64,000 nt of DNA from Rhodobacter sp. (GTDB lineage: Bacteria > Pseudomonadota > Alphaproteobacteria > Rhodobacterales > Rhodobacteraceae), in the NCBI GenBank assembly GCA_020637595.1, contig JACKKE010000005.1:190397-254396 (forward strand), read 5' to 3'. Shown here piece by piece: positions 1-7,897 of this stretch (its first letter is position 1; each line of letters begins with the position of its first letter). Below the pieces are notes generated by a model. The model had not been told where the DNA came from and ran no database searches. It worked only from the letters and a program-made list of their open reading frames with translations. A program made the translations under genes and the position numbers.

Positions 1-524
1 TCCATCGCCTGGGCCTGTCGAGCCGCGGTGGCGATGCCACGGCGGCCCCCGGCGCCGAGCCGGCCAAGCCGGTGGCCGCCCCGGCGCCCGAACCCACCAC
101 CGCGCCCGAGCCTGCGGCCCCGGCTGCCGCCGCCCCCGCGCCGGAACCCGCCGCCGAGACACCGCAGCCCGCGCCGGCCGCGAGTGCCGAACCCGCGCGC
201 CCGGCGGCGCCGGCCGCACCGAATGTCACGGTGATCCCGGGCCGCCGCCCGGTGGTGCCGGCCGGCCAGCCGCTGCCGCCGCAGCCCTCGGCCAACGAAA
301 TCTCGCCCGAGGCGCTGGCCAATGTGCGCGAGGTCGAGAAGGGCGCGAAAAAACTGACGCTGATGGAGCTGACCGAGCGGACCTGCAAATGGCCGATCGG
401 GGATCCGGCGACCGACGAGTTCTGGTTCTGCGGCCTGCCCTCGGTGGCTGGCAAGCCCTATTGCGAGGCGCATGTCTCGGTCGCGTTCCAACCGATGCAG
501 GCGCGCCGCGACCGTCGCCGCTGA
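1..524 (+). CDS. gcrA: GcrA cell cycle regulator, C-terminal part (5' truncated by window edge)
   Basis: The reading frame is open from the first bases and encodes HRLGLSSRGGDA, a stretch typical of the end of the GcrA helix-turn-helix region. An Ala/Pro-rich linker of about 100 residues follows, then a C-terminal domain with TCKWPIGDP, FWFCGLP and GKPYCEAH, the Cys/His-rich sigma70-interacting region of GcrA. GcrA is an alphaproteobacterial transcription factor that acts with sigma70 at methylated GANTC promoters. The start lies outside the window. A GC-rich hairpin follows the stop. The low-complexity linker makes other frames look open, but only this frame has the conserved ends. Confidence 0.93.
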   Translation, partial: HRLGLSSRGGDATAAPGAEPAKPVAAPAPEPTTAPEPAAPAAAAPAPEPAAETPQPAPAASAEPARPAAPAAPNVTVIPGRRPVVPAGQPLPPQPSANEISPEALANVREVEKGAKKLTLMELTERTCKWPIGDPATDEFWFCGLPSVAGKPYCEAHVSVAFQPMQARRDRRR

Positions 525-557
525 AGGGACCCCGCCGGGCCCGATGGCACCGCTGCA

Positions 558-580
558 GGGGGGCTTTGCCCCCCCTCTTT
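558..580 (+). terminator. Candidate terminator of gcrA
   Basis: A perfect 7-bp stem GGGGGGC / GCCCCCC with a TTT loop lies 34 bp after the gcrA stop and is followed by CTCTTT. The U-tract is short, so termination efficiency is uncertain. Confidence 0.5.
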
Positions 581-620
581 GCTGCGCAAATTCACCCCCC
601 AGGATATTTGCGACGCAAAG
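577..620. repeat. Imperfect inverted repeat between gcrA and the convergent MBL-fold gene
   Basis: The arms CTTTGCTGCGCAAA (577-590) and TTTGCGACGCAAAG (607-620) pair at 12 of 14 positions around a 16-nt spacer containing CACCCCCCAGGATA. It sits at the junction of two convergent genes and may be a bidirectional terminator or a copy of a dispersed genomic repeat. The copy number cannot be judged from one window. Confidence 0.35.
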
Positions 621-635
621 ATGGGGGCGCCGTGG

Positions 636-2258
636 TCAGTGGCTGTCCTGCCAGTCGTCGATCGCGCGGCGCACCTGGCGGATCAGCACCGAGCGGGCCT
701 TTTCGTCGGCGGCGGTGCTGAGCGCGTCGTTGAGGTCGAGGAACAGTTTCGAGACATCGTTGTGCCAGTCGAGCCGGGCCACCGACTCCGGGCGCAGGCG
801 CGGTTCGGGGGTGTCGCAGCATTCGCGCGGGCCGGCGGGCGTCAGGTCGATGCTTTCATCGAGCACCGGGCGCAGCACCGGCACCTGGCCGAGGCGCGGT
901 TGCATGCGGGCGGCGAGGGCCTCCATCGCCGGTTCCTCGCCGTGGGTGAGGAACAGCCCGCGGCGGATCGGGCCGCGGGCGGCGATCCAGGCTTCGAGTT
1001 CGGGGCCGTCGGCGTGGCCCGAATAGAGGTCGATCTGGCGGATCCGGGCGCGGACGTCGAAACTTTCGCCCTGGATGCGCACCGATTTCGCGCCCTCGAG
1101 CAGGATGCGGCCGAGCGTGCCGTTGGCCTGGTAGCCGACGATCAGAACCGTTGCGGCCTCGGACCAGATCCAGCGTTTCAGCCGGTGGCGGATCCGGCCG
1201 GCCTCGCACATGCCCGAGGCGGCGAGGACGATATGAAAGCCCTTGATATGGTCGAGCGCCTTGCTCTCGTCCACCGAATGGGTGAAGTGCAGCTGTTCGG
1301 CGTGCAGCCCCTTGCGGAACTCGCGGCCGTTTTGCAGCGTGCGCGCGTGCTTGTAGAACACCTCGGTCGCGCGGGCGGCCAGCGGGCTGTCGACATAGAT
1401 CGGGATCGGCGGCAGATCACCGGTTTCCATCAGGAGCGTGAGGTCCGAGATCAGCTCTTGCGCGCGTTCGACGGCAAAGGAGGGGATCACCAGCGCGCCA
1501 TCGGGGCGGATCGCGGCGCGGACCTCGTCGCGCAGGATCTCGCGGCGCTTTTCATCCGAGGCGGTGGGGCGGTCGGTGCCGCCATAGGTGCTTTCGCAGA
1601 TCACATAGTCCAGCCCCGACGGCCCCTCGGGGTCGGGGTGGAGCAGCTTGAAGGCCGGGCCGATGTCGCCCGAGAACAGCAGCCGCAGCGGGTCGCGGTT
1701 GCCGGGGATCATCACCTCGAGTTCGACCGAGGCCGAGCCGAGCATGTGGCCGGCGTTCCACAGCCGCGCCTGGACGCCCGGCAGCACGGTGAACCAGTCA
1801 CCATAGTCATGGCCCTGCATCCGGGTCATCGTCGCTTCGACATCGCCATCGTCGTAGATCGGGGTGATTTCCTCGCCGTGCCAGCGCGCGCGGCGGCGGT
1901 TCAGCTGCTGGACCTCGATCAGCTGGATATGCGCGCTGTCGGGCAGCATGACGCCGGCCAGGTCGACGGTCGGCCGGGTGGCGTGGATCGTGCCAGGAAA
2001 CCCGTCGTGCACGAGTTTCGGCAGCAACCCGGAGTGGTCGATATGGGCGTGGGTCAGAACCACTGCGTCGATGTCCTTGGCATCGAACGGGAAGGGGCGA
2101 TAGTTCAGCTCTTTCTCGGTTTTCGAGCCCTGGAACATGCCGCAGTCGATCAGCAGCGTGCCGCTGGCGGTTTCCAGCTTGTGGCATGAGCCGGTGACGG
2201 CGCGGGCGGCGCCGTGGAAGGTGATGCGGGGGAAACCGTTGAGCGGGGTCTTGGTCAT
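636..2258 (-). CDS. MBL-fold / beta-CASP metallo-hydrolase, RNA-specificity-domain protein
   Basis: This protein of 540 residues has the metallo-beta-lactamase signature THAHIDHSG near residue 70. A beta-CASP insertion follows (IPSFAVERAQELI, then SGMCEAGRIRHRLK), and an RMMBL-type C-terminal segment carries IDLYSGHADGPELEAW. Bacterial relatives are CPSF73/RNase J-like nucleases or uncharacterised 'MBL fold, RNA specificity domain' proteins, so a zinc-dependent RNA nuclease is likely. The ATG giving MTKTPLNGF is preferred. A GTG six codons upstream is in frame but has no ribosome-binding site. The gene converges on gcrA and is separated from fabI-gpt by a terminator. Confidence 0.85.
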   Translation of the reverse strand: MTKTPLNGFPRITFHGAARAVTGSCHKLETASGTLLIDCGMFQGSKTEKELNYRPFPFDAKDIDAVVLTHAHIDHSGLLPKLVHDGFPGTIHATRPTVDLAGVMLPDSAHIQLIEVQQLNRRRARWHGEEITPIYDDGDVEATMTRMQGHDYGDWFTVLPGVQARLWNAGHMLGSASVELEVMIPGNRDPLRLLFSGDIGPAFKLLHPDPEGPSGLDYVICESTYGGTDRPTASDEKRREILRDEVRAAIRPDGALVIPSFAVERAQELISDLTLLMETGDLPPIPIYVDSPLAARATEVFYKHARTLQNGREFRKGLHAEQLHFTHSVDESKALDHIKGFHIVLAASGMCEAGRIRHRLKRWIWSEAATVLIVGYQANGTLGRILLEGAKSVRIQGESFDVRARIRQIDLYSGHADGPELEAWIAARGPIRRGLFLTHGEEPAMEALAARMQPRLGQVPVLRPVLDESIDLTPAGPRECCDTPEPRLRPESVARLDWHNDVSKLFLDLNDALSTAADEKARSVLIRQVRRAIDDWQDSH

Positions 2259-2364
2259 TGCCGGGCCTTGGTCCACGTTTGTCCCGCCAGTGTCGCGCCG
2301 CCGATCCCAGGATGCAAGTCAATTGGCCGGCAAGGGTTTTCTGCCGCTCTTGGGGTGTCCGAAA

Positions 2365-2392
2365 CGAAAAACGCCCCCGGGTCGGGGGCGTT
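2365..2392 (-). terminator. Rho-independent terminator of the fabI-gpt operon
   Basis: Read on the minus strand, a perfect 9-bp stem AACGCCCCC / GGGGGCGTT with a 5-nt loop is followed by a run of T residues. It lies about 20 bp past the gpt stop codon. Confidence 0.9.
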
Positions 2393-2411
2393 CGGTCGTG
2401 CCGGGATGGTG

Positions 2412-2930
2412 TCAGTCGCGGCCGCGGAACGGTTCGACGTATTGCAGCGCCATGTCCCAGGGGAAGAAGATCCAGGTGTCCTGGCTGACCCCGGTGACAA
2501 AGGTATCGGCCTGTTTCTCGCCCTCGGGCTTGGCATAGACGCAGGCGAAATGGGCCTTGGGATAGAGCGAGCGCACCAGTTCCAGGGTCTTGCCGCTGTC
2601 CACCAGGTCGTCGACGATCAGGATGCCGGTGCCGTCGCCCATCATCTCGGCGTTGGGCGATTTGATGACCTGGGCCTCGCGGCGCTGGTCGGCCTTGCCG
2701 CCGCCCGAGTGGTAGGATTTCACGCTGATCGTATCGACGATGCGGATGTCGAGTTCGCGGGCGACGATCATCGCCGGGGCCATGCCGCCCCGGGTGATCG
2801 CCACCACCGCGCGCCAGGTGCCGTCGTCGGGGCCGCGGCCCTGCAGCCGCCAGGCAAGCGCCCGGGCGTCGCGGTGGAGCTGGTCCCAGCTGACGTGAAA
2901 GCCGCGTTCATGGGGCAGGCGATCGGTCAT
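2412..2930 (-). CDS. gpt: Xanthine (xanthine-guanine) phosphoribosyltransferase
   Basis: This 172-residue type I phosphoribosyltransferase carries the PRPP-binding signature ILIVDDLVDSGKT. Purine salvage enzymes of the Gpt type transfer phosphoribose from PRPP to xanthine or guanine at the inner face of the membrane or in the cytosol. Length and motif order (AITRGGMAPA, then VKSYHSG, then IFFPWD near the C-terminus) match bacterial Gpt. The ATG giving MTDRLPHERG is chosen because AAGGAG lies 8 nt upstream, inside the end of fabI. It is cotranscribed with fabI (5 bp apart) and ends at a clear intrinsic terminator. Confidence 0.92.
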   Translation of the reverse strand: MTDRLPHERGFHVSWDQLHRDARALAWRLQGRGPDDGTWRAVVAITRGGMAPAMIVARELDIRIVDTISVKSYHSGGGKADQRREAQVIKSPNAEMMGDGTGILIVDDLVDSGKTLELVRSLYPKAHFACVYAKPEGEKQADTFVTGVSQDTWIFFPWDMALQYVEPFRGRD

Positions 2931-2935
2931 CGGGG

Positions 2936-3757
2936 TTACTCCTTGCGCCCGGTGACGACGTCGATGTCGGGGGCGTCCACCGCCTTCATGCCGACGACAT
3001 GATAGCCGGCATCGACGTGCAGCGTCTCGCCCGTGGTGCCCGAGCCCAGATCGCTGAGCAGATAGAGCGCCGACTTGCCGACCTCTTCCTGCGTCACGTT
3101 GCGCCGCAGCGGCGAATTCAGCTCGTTCCACTTCATGATATAGCGGAAATCGCCGATCCCCGAGGCCGCCAGCGTCTTGATCGGCCCGGCCGAGATCGCG
3201 TTGCAGCGGATGCCGTCCTTGCCGAGATCCTCGGCGATGTATTTCACCGATGCTTCCAGCGCGGCCTTGGCGACGCCCATCACGTTATAGTGCGGCATCA
3301 CCTGTTCGGCGCCGTAATAGGTCAGCGTCAACAGCGAGCCGCCGTTCGGCATCATCGCCGCCGCGCGCTTGGCGACGGCGGTGAAGGAATAGACCGAGAT
3401 GTCCATCGTCATCAGGAAGTTCGCGTGCGAGGTGTCGACGTAGCGGCCGCGCAGCTCGTTCTTGTCGGAAAAGCCGATTGCGTGCACCAGGAAGTCGATG
3501 CTGCCCCATTCGGCCTTGAGCGCCTCGAACAGGCCATCGACCGAGGCCATATCGGCCACGTCGCATTCAAAGAGCCGCGGCGTGCCGAGCTGTTCGGCCA
3601 GCGGAACGACGCGCTTTTTCAGCGCCTCGCCCTGATAGCTGAAGGCCAGTTCCGCGCCGTGTTGGGCGAGGGCCTGGGCGATGCCCCAGGCGATGGATTT
3701 GTCGTTGGCAAGGCCCATGATGAGGCCCCGCTTGCCCTCCATTAGTCCTGCAGGCAT
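2936..3757 (-). CDS. fabI: Enoyl-[acyl-carrier-protein] reductase (NADH), FabI
   Basis: FabI catalyses the last reduction of the fatty-acid elongation cycle (trans-2-enoyl-ACP to acyl-ACP). The protein of 273 residues begins MPAGLMEGKRGLIMGLAND, the divergent FabI nucleotide-binding motif. It has the FabI catalytic spacing Tyr-x6-Lys in HYNVMGVAKAAL rather than the usual SDR YxxxK, and it ends with GETLHVDAGYHVVGM. The longer upstream open frame runs through the divergent promoter region and lacks family similarity, so it was not used. It is first in an operon with gpt and divergent from pdxH. Confidence 0.95.
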   Translation of the reverse strand: MPAGLMEGKRGLIMGLANDKSIAWGIAQALAQHGAELAFSYQGEALKKRVVPLAEQLGTPRLFECDVADMASVDGLFEALKAEWGSIDFLVHAIGFSDKNELRGRYVDTSHANFLMTMDISVYSFTAVAKRAAAMMPNGGSLLTLTYYGAEQVMPHYNVMGVAKAALEASVKYIAEDLGKDGIRCNAISAGPIKTLAASGIGDFRYIMKWNELNSPLRRNVTQEEVGKSALYLLSDLGSGTTGETLHVDAGYHVVGMKAVDAPDIDVVTGRKE

Positions 3758-3793
3758 GGCGGTCTCCGGCTTAATAACGCTGCGGCAAGCTTT

Positions 3794-3810
3794 AGGCAAA
3801 AGGTTTGCCT
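3794..3810. promoter_or_regulatory. Candidate operator between fabI and pdxH
   Basis: A perfect palindrome AGGCAAA-AGG-TTTGCCT lies in the 129-bp divergent intergenic region, 37 bp upstream of the fabI start. Its position suits control of fabI transcription. The regulator is unknown. Confidence 0.4.
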
Positions 3811-3886
3811 CTATCAAGGGCGCGCGCTCTTGCGCAGGGCGGGGGTTTCGGGCGAGGCTGCGCGCGCCGCAACCGAGGGGGCCAAG

Positions 3887-4525
3887 ATGGTCGACAGTGC
3901 CGACGAACCGCAACGCACCGGAATTTTCGCCGGAGAGGATCCCTTTGTGCTGGCACAGGCCTGGCTGGCCGAGGCCGAGGGCAGCGAGCTGAACGACCCC
4001 AACGCCATTGCCCTGGCCAGTGTCGATGCAGGGGGCATGCCGAACGTGCGGATGGTGCTGCTCAAGGAGATCGAGGCGGCCGGCAACGGCGAGGGGGCGT
4101 TCGTTTTCTACACCAATTATGGCAGCGCCAAGGGGCAGGAGGTCGAGCAGGCCGGCAAGGCCGCCTTTGTCATGCACTGGAAATCGCTGCGCCGGCAGAT
4201 CCGGGTGCGCGGCACCGTGACCCGCGAGGAGGGGCCGCAGGCCGATGCCTATTTCGCCAGCCGCAGCCTGCAATCGCGTCTGGGCGCCTGGTCGTCGCGC
4301 CAGTCGCAGCCGCTGTCGTCGCGCGGGGCGCTGATGGCCGAGGTGGCGAAGAACAGCCTGAAATTCGGCACAAACCCGCCACGTCCGCCTTTTTGGGGTG
4401 GATTTCGGATTCTTCCGGTCGAAATAGAGTTCTGGGCGGACGGTGCGTTTCGCCTTCACGACCGCTTTCGATTCACCCGCGGTCGCGTTGGCGAAGCGTG
4501 GAATGTTGCGCGCTTGAACCCCTGA
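3887..4525 (+). CDS. pdxH: Pyridoxamine/pyridoxine 5'-phosphate oxidase
   Basis: PdxH uses FMN and oxygen to convert pyridoxamine or pyridoxine phosphate to pyridoxal phosphate. The 212-residue protein has the family motifs NVRMVLLKEI, FYTNYGSAKGQE, HWKSLRRQIRVRG, YFASRSLQSRLGAWSSRQS and a C-terminal LHDRFRFTR region ending in VARLNP. The start MVDSADEPQRTG is preferred over an earlier in-frame ATG because GAGGGGG precedes it at suitable spacing and upstream residues are not conserved-looking. It is divergent from fabI. Confidence 0.94.
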   Translation: MVDSADEPQRTGIFAGEDPFVLAQAWLAEAEGSELNDPNAIALASVDAGGMPNVRMVLLKEIEAAGNGEGAFVFYTNYGSAKGQEVEQAGKAAFVMHWKSLRRQIRVRGTVTREEGPQADAYFASRSLQSRLGAWSSRQSQPLSSRGALMAEVAKNSLKFGTNPPRPPFWGGFRILPVEIEFWADGAFRLHDRFRFTRGRVGEAWNVARLNP

Positions 4526-4527
4526 AA

Positions 4528-4542
4528 TTCACGCTTCGTGAA
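4528..4542. promoter_or_regulatory. Short palindrome upstream of the cold-shock gene
   Basis: TTCACG-CTT-CGTGAA is a perfect 6-bp inverted repeat immediately after pdxH and about 70 bp before the CSD gene. No U-tract follows, so an operator or mRNA hairpin is more likely than a terminator. Confidence 0.3.
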
Positions 4543-4613
4543 CGGTTCAAGCCTTGCAAATTGCGACGAAACCCCCGATGGTGGAGGCTGATCGGTGAAG
4601 TATCGGGTTGGGA

Positions 4614-5150
4614 ATGCCGATGGTTGAGATGGAGCGCGGTCTGCCGCGCGTTCGCGGAAGCGTCAAATGGTTCGACCCCGCGAAGGGTTTTGGATTCATC
4701 GTGGCCGACTCCGGTGGCCCTGATATCCTTCTGCATGTGAATGCACTGCGCAATTTCGGGCAGAGTTCGGTCTGTGACCGGGCGGGCATCGTCGTTACCG
4801 TCCAGCAGACCCAGCGCGGTCTGCAGGCGGTCGAGGTGTTCGAGGTCACGCCGCCGGCGGACGAGGACGGCGAGGTGCCCGAAGGCGTGGTCCCGCTGGA
4901 CGAGGAAACCGCCGCGCTGCCGCTCGAACCCGCGCGGGTCAAGTGGTTCGACAAGGTCAAGGGCTTTGGCTTTGCCAATGTCTTCGGCCGCCCCGAGGAT
5001 GTGTTTATCCATATGGAAGTGCTGCGCAAGTCGGGGTTCGCGGAGTTGCAGCCAGGCGAGGCCATCGGCCTGCGCATCGCCGAGGGCGAGCGCGGGCGTA
5101 TGGCGGTGGCGATTTCGTCCTGGGAAACCGCGCTCAAGCAAAAGGAATAG
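4614..5150 (+). CDS. Cold-shock protein with two CSD domains
   Basis: Two cold-shock OB-fold domains lie in tandem. The first has VRGSVKWFDPAKGFGFI and ILLHVNAL, the second has ARVKWFDKVKGFGFANV and VFIHMEVL. Each carries the RNP1/RNP2 nucleic-acid binding aromatics. An acidic linker (ADEDGEVPEG...DEETAALP) separates them. Double-CSD proteins of about 180 residues are common in Alphaproteobacteria and act as RNA chaperones. The start is ambiguous among a TTG, this ATG and an ATG two codons later, because no strong Shine-Dalgarno marks one. It precedes the DUF192 gene by 7 bp. Confidence 0.88.
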   Translation: MPMVEMERGLPRVRGSVKWFDPAKGFGFIVADSGGPDILLHVNALRNFGQSSVCDRAGIVVTVQQTQRGLQAVEVFEVTPPADEDGEVPEGVVPLDEETAALPLEPARVKWFDKVKGFGFANVFGRPEDVFIHMEVLRKSGFAELQPGEAIGLRIAEGERGRMAVAISSWETALKQKE

Positions 5151-5157
5151 GGTGGTC

Positions 5158-5637
5158 ATGGTGCGTAGGGTGTGGGCCGGCGTCGTGCTGGCAGTCGGCG
5201 TGGCGTCGGGGCTGTCTGCCTCGGCGGCGACCTGTTCAGAGGACCGCATCAGCCTGCGCGGCCCGCGGGGTCAGGCGGCCTTTACCGTCGAGATCGCGGA
5301 TGACGACCAGGAACGCGCACTGGGCCTGATGCACCGCGAGTCGATGCCGCGCTTTTCGGGCATGCTCTTTGTCTTCGACACGCCGCAGCGCGCGGTGTTC
5401 TGGATGGAGAACACGCTGATCCCGCTGGACATGCTGTTCATCGACGCGCAAGGCGTCGTGCAGACGGTCCATGAGAACGCCATCCCGATGGACCGCACAC
5501 CGATCGACGGCGGCTTCGGCATCCAGTATGTGCTGGAGATCAACGGCGGCATGGCCGGGCGGCTGGGCTTGGAGCCGGGCGTCGAGGTCCGTCATCCCGC
5601 CATCGCGCAGGAAACTGCGGCCTGGCCCTGCGAATGA
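5158..5637 (+). CDS. DUF192 family secreted protein
   Basis: A 159-residue protein begins with a signal peptide (MVRRVWAGVVLAVGVASGLSA, cleavage near SAA). The DUF192 fold follows: AFTVEIADDDQERALGLMHRE, FVFDTPQRAVFWMENTLIPLDMLFID and GIQYVLEINGG. The family is widespread, probably periplasmic and of unknown function. It is likely cotranscribed with the CSD gene. The ATG is preceded by AGGAATAGGG. Confidence 0.88.
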   Translation: MVRRVWAGVVLAVGVASGLSASAATCSEDRISLRGPRGQAAFTVEIADDDQERALGLMHRESMPRFSGMLFVFDTPQRAVFWMENTLIPLDMLFIDAQGVVQTVHENAIPMDRTPIDGGFGIQYVLEINGGMAGRLGLEPGVEVRHPAIAQETAAWPCE

Positions 5638-5688
5638 CGCGCAAGCCCCTTTTCCCGGCCTTTACCTTCGTCTAGAAGCCGACCCAGT

Positions 5689-5765
5689 CGGGGCGTGGCG
5701 CAGCTTGGTAGCGCGACGGTTTTGGGTACCGTAGGTCGTAGGTTCGAATCCTATCGCCCCGACCA
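5689..5765 (+). tRNA. tRNA-Pro (anticodon TGG)
   Basis: A full 77-nt cloverleaf can be folded: acceptor CGGGGCG / CGCCCCG, D-stem GCGC / GCGC, anticodon stem ACGGT / ACCGT around a TTTGGGT loop (anticodon TGG), T-arm with TTCGAAT, discriminator A and an encoded CCA end. A short T-run follows. No integrase or repeated 3' end indicative of an att site was seen. Confidence 0.97.
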
Positions 5766-5822
5766 TCCCCTTTTTGGAATCGCCGGCGCGGGTCGGTAAC
5801 GGGCGGGTTTGCCAATTGCGGC

Positions 5823-5850
5823 TTGACTTTGCGGCGATCCGGCGGCTAAC
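5823..5850 (+). promoter_or_regulatory. Probable sigma70 promoter of the leuA leader
   Basis: A -35 box TTGACT (5823-5828) and a -10-like GCTAAC (5845-5850) are separated by 16 bp. Transcription would begin near 5857, only about 3 nt before the leader-peptide ATG, implying a nearly leaderless leader mRNA. Confidence 0.5.
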
Positions 5851-5859
5851 CCTGAGCGC

Positions 5860-5937
5860 ATGAAGACGTCTTTCGTCCCCTCTCCTGTGTCCCGTTTCGC
5901 GCTTCTGCTTCTTAGCAGCGGCCGGCGGGTCCGTTGA
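5860..5937 (+). CDS. Leucine leader peptide of the leuA attenuator
   Basis: A 25-codon ORF (MKTSFVPSPVSRFALLLLSS, then GRRVR and a TGA stop) carries four consecutive leucine codons, CTT CTG CTT CTT, at 5902-5913. It lies 102 bp upstream of leuA, whose product makes leucine. Run-of-codon leader peptides control amino-acid operons by ribosome stalling. The Leu run overlaps a small hairpin (CTGCT / AGCAG), and the stop codon lies in the loop of a larger GC-rich hairpin. It is too short to be listed by usual gene finders. Confidence 0.75.
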   Translation: MKTSFVPSPVSRFALLLLSSGRRVR

Positions 5938-5954
5938 GGGGGCCCCCGTCGGCC
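5920..5954 (+). terminator. Attenuator hairpin of leuA
   Basis: The arms GGCCGGCGGG (5920-5929) and CCCGTCGGCC (5945-5954) form a 10-bp stem with one G-U pair. The 5' arm begins two bases after the alternative hairpin CTGCT(5905)/AGCAG(5918) that covers the leucine codons. There is no good U-tract afterwards, so the mechanism could be Rho-assisted or another form of attenuation. Confidence 0.55.
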
Positions 5955-6039
5955 GTCCTGTGTCGCTCCCTCGTGACATGTAAGCACTTGACCGCAGCGG
6001 CCTGATCGGGCCAGAGCGCGGGGCGACGGAGGAACACCG

Positions 6040-7752
6040 ATGACGACGACCACTTCTGCGCCGGGACGGCCCGGCATGACCAACGCATCCCGGAAATACG
6101 AACCTTTCCCGACCATCGACCTGGCTGACCGCAGCTGGCCGTCGAAGCGGATCACCCAGGCGCCGATCTGGTGCTCGGTCGATCTGCGCGACGGCAACCA
6201 GGCGCTGGTCAACCCGATGGGGCAGGACCGCAAGGCGCGGATGCTGAAGCTGCTCCTGGACATGGGGTTCAAGGAGATCGAGATCGGCTTTCCCTCGGCC
6301 TCGGACACCGATTTCAACTTTGCCCGCTGGGCGATCGAGCACGGCAATGTCCCCGACGACGTGAAGATGCAGGTGCTGGTGCAATGCCGCCCCGAGCTGA
6401 TCACCCGCACCTTCCAGGCGCTGGAGGGCGCGCGCAGCCCGATCATCCATTTCTACAACTCCACCAGCGAGTTGCAGCGCCGCGTGGTGTTTGGCAAGGA
6501 CGTGGCGGGGATCAAGCAGATCGCCACCGATGCGGCCAAGATGATCACCGACATGGCGGCAAAGGCGGGTGGCGATTTCCTGTTCGAATACTCGCCCGAG
6601 AGCTTTACCGGCACGGAACTGGATGTGGCGTTGGAGATCTGCAACGCGGTCAGCGAGATCGTGCAGCCGACGCCCGAGCGCAAGCTGATCCTGAACCTGC
6701 CGGCGACCGTCGAGATGTCGACGCCGAACCTCTATGCCGACGCCATTGAGTGGATGTCGCGCAATCTGGACCGGCGCGATTGCATCACCCTGTCGCTGCA
6801 CCCCCACAACGACCGTGGCACCGCCGTCGCCGCGGCCGAGCTGGGGCTGATGGCGGGCGCCGACCGGGTCGAGGGCACGCTGTTCGGCAACGGCGAGCGC
6901 ACGGGCAACGTCGATCTGGTGACGCTGGCGCTGAACATGTTTACCCAGGGCGTCGACCCGCAGCTGGATTGCAGCGACATCCCGCGCATCAAGGATGTCT
7001 TTGAATACGCCAACCAGATGCTGGTGCCCGAACGCCATCCCTATGTCGGCGAACTGGTCTATACCGCCTTTTCGGGCTCGCATCAGGATGCGATCAACAA
7101 GGGGATGAAGGCGCTGCGCAAGGCCAACAAGCCGCAGTGGGAGGTGCCCTATCTGCCCATCGACCCGCAGGACGTGGGCCGCAGCTATGAGGCGATCATC
7201 CGCATCAACTCGCAGTCCGGCAAGGGCGGGATCGCCTATGTCATGCAGGAGGACTACGGCTTTGCCCTGCCGCGCGGGTTGCAGGTCGAATTCGCGCAGG
7301 ACATCCAGGCGATCACCGATGCCGAGGGTGTCGAGCTGACGCCGCAGCAGATCCATGACCGGTTCCTGGCGCGCTATGTGGAACAGAAGAACGGGCGCAT
7401 CGCCTATCTCGACCACCTGACGCGCGCGGCGCCCGGCACCCAGCGGGGCCGGCGGCTGATGGAGGCGACGATTCGCGACAACGGGCAGGAGCTGACGATT
7501 GCCGGCGAGGGGACCGGGCCGATCGACAGCTTTGTGGACGCGCTGTCGCGGCATCTGGGGGTCGCATTCTCGGTTGCCAGCTATGCGGAACACTCGATCT
7601 CGCGCGGGTCCGATGCGCAGGCGGTCTGCTACATGGAAATCGACCACCCGGGCGGCAAGGCCTGGGGCGTCGGCATCAGCAGCAACATCGTCGCCGCCTC
7701 GCTCGACGCGCTGGTTTCGGCGGTGAACCTGATCGTCGCGGTGGCTCGCTGA
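6040..7752 (+). CDS. leuA: 2-isopropylmalate synthase
   Basis: LeuA condenses acetyl-CoA with 2-oxoisovalerate, the first committed step of leucine synthesis. The 570-residue protein has the catalytic barrel motifs SVDLRDGNQALVNPM, GFKEIEIGFPSAS and the metal-ligand LHPHNDRGTA. A C-terminal LeuA dimer domain (about residues 430-570, ending GVGISSNIVAASLDALVSAVN) mediates leucine feedback. Length and the RxxPSKRITQAPIWCSVDLRDGNQAL region fit the long LeuA type. GGAGGAA precedes the ATG. Expression is probably controlled by the leucine leader upstream. Confidence 0.95.
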   Translation: MTTTTSAPGRPGMTNASRKYEPFPTIDLADRSWPSKRITQAPIWCSVDLRDGNQALVNPMGQDRKARMLKLLLDMGFKEIEIGFPSASDTDFNFARWAIEHGNVPDDVKMQVLVQCRPELITRTFQALEGARSPIIHFYNSTSELQRRVVFGKDVAGIKQIATDAAKMITDMAAKAGGDFLFEYSPESFTGTELDVALEICNAVSEIVQPTPERKLILNLPATVEMSTPNLYADAIEWMSRNLDRRDCITLSLHPHNDRGTAVAAAELGLMAGADRVEGTLFGNGERTGNVDLVTLALNMFTQGVDPQLDCSDIPRIKDVFEYANQMLVPERHPYVGELVYTAFSGSHQDAINKGMKALRKANKPQWEVPYLPIDPQDVGRSYEAIIRINSQSGKGGIAYVMQEDYGFALPRGLQVEFAQDIQAITDAEGVELTPQQIHDRFLARYVEQKNGRIAYLDHLTRAAPGTQRGRRLMEATIRDNGQELTIAGEGTGPIDSFVDALSRHLGVAFSVASYAEHSISRGSDAQAVCYMEIDHPGGKAWGVGISSNIVAASLDALVSAVNLIVAVAR

Positions 7753-7759
7753 TCTGTCC

Positions 7760-7782
7760 TCGGGGGCGGCCGCCGCCCCCGA
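7760..7782. terminator. Candidate leuA terminator hairpin
   Basis: A perfect palindrome TCGGGGGCGGC-C-GCCGCCCCCGA begins 8 bp after the leuA stop. It lacks a U-tract, so Rho involvement is possible. Confidence 0.45.
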
Positions 7783-7897
7783 CCCTGACCGTGGGCAGGC
7801 CCGCGCCGATCGTCTGAACGCTTTGCATTGGACGCGCTGCGGGTGCTGCCTCTAGGGTGGCGGTCCGGGCCAGCCCTGCCAGATTGCGAGACCCCTC

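Noticed and set aside
579..2189. 536-codon open frame antisense to the MBL/beta-CASP gene
   Set aside because: Product is Arg/His/Gly/Ala-rich without motifs. It is a GC-bias shadow of a clear metallo-hydrolase gene on the other strand.
2936..4459. 507-codon frame with a long N-terminal extension of FabI
   Set aside because: The extra 234 residues run through the divergent promoter and antisense to pdxH. Only the last 273 residues are FabI, with a proper start.
5689..5765. tRNA-Pro as an integration (att) site
   Set aside because: No integrase, no repeated tRNA 3' end and normal housekeeping genes on both sides.
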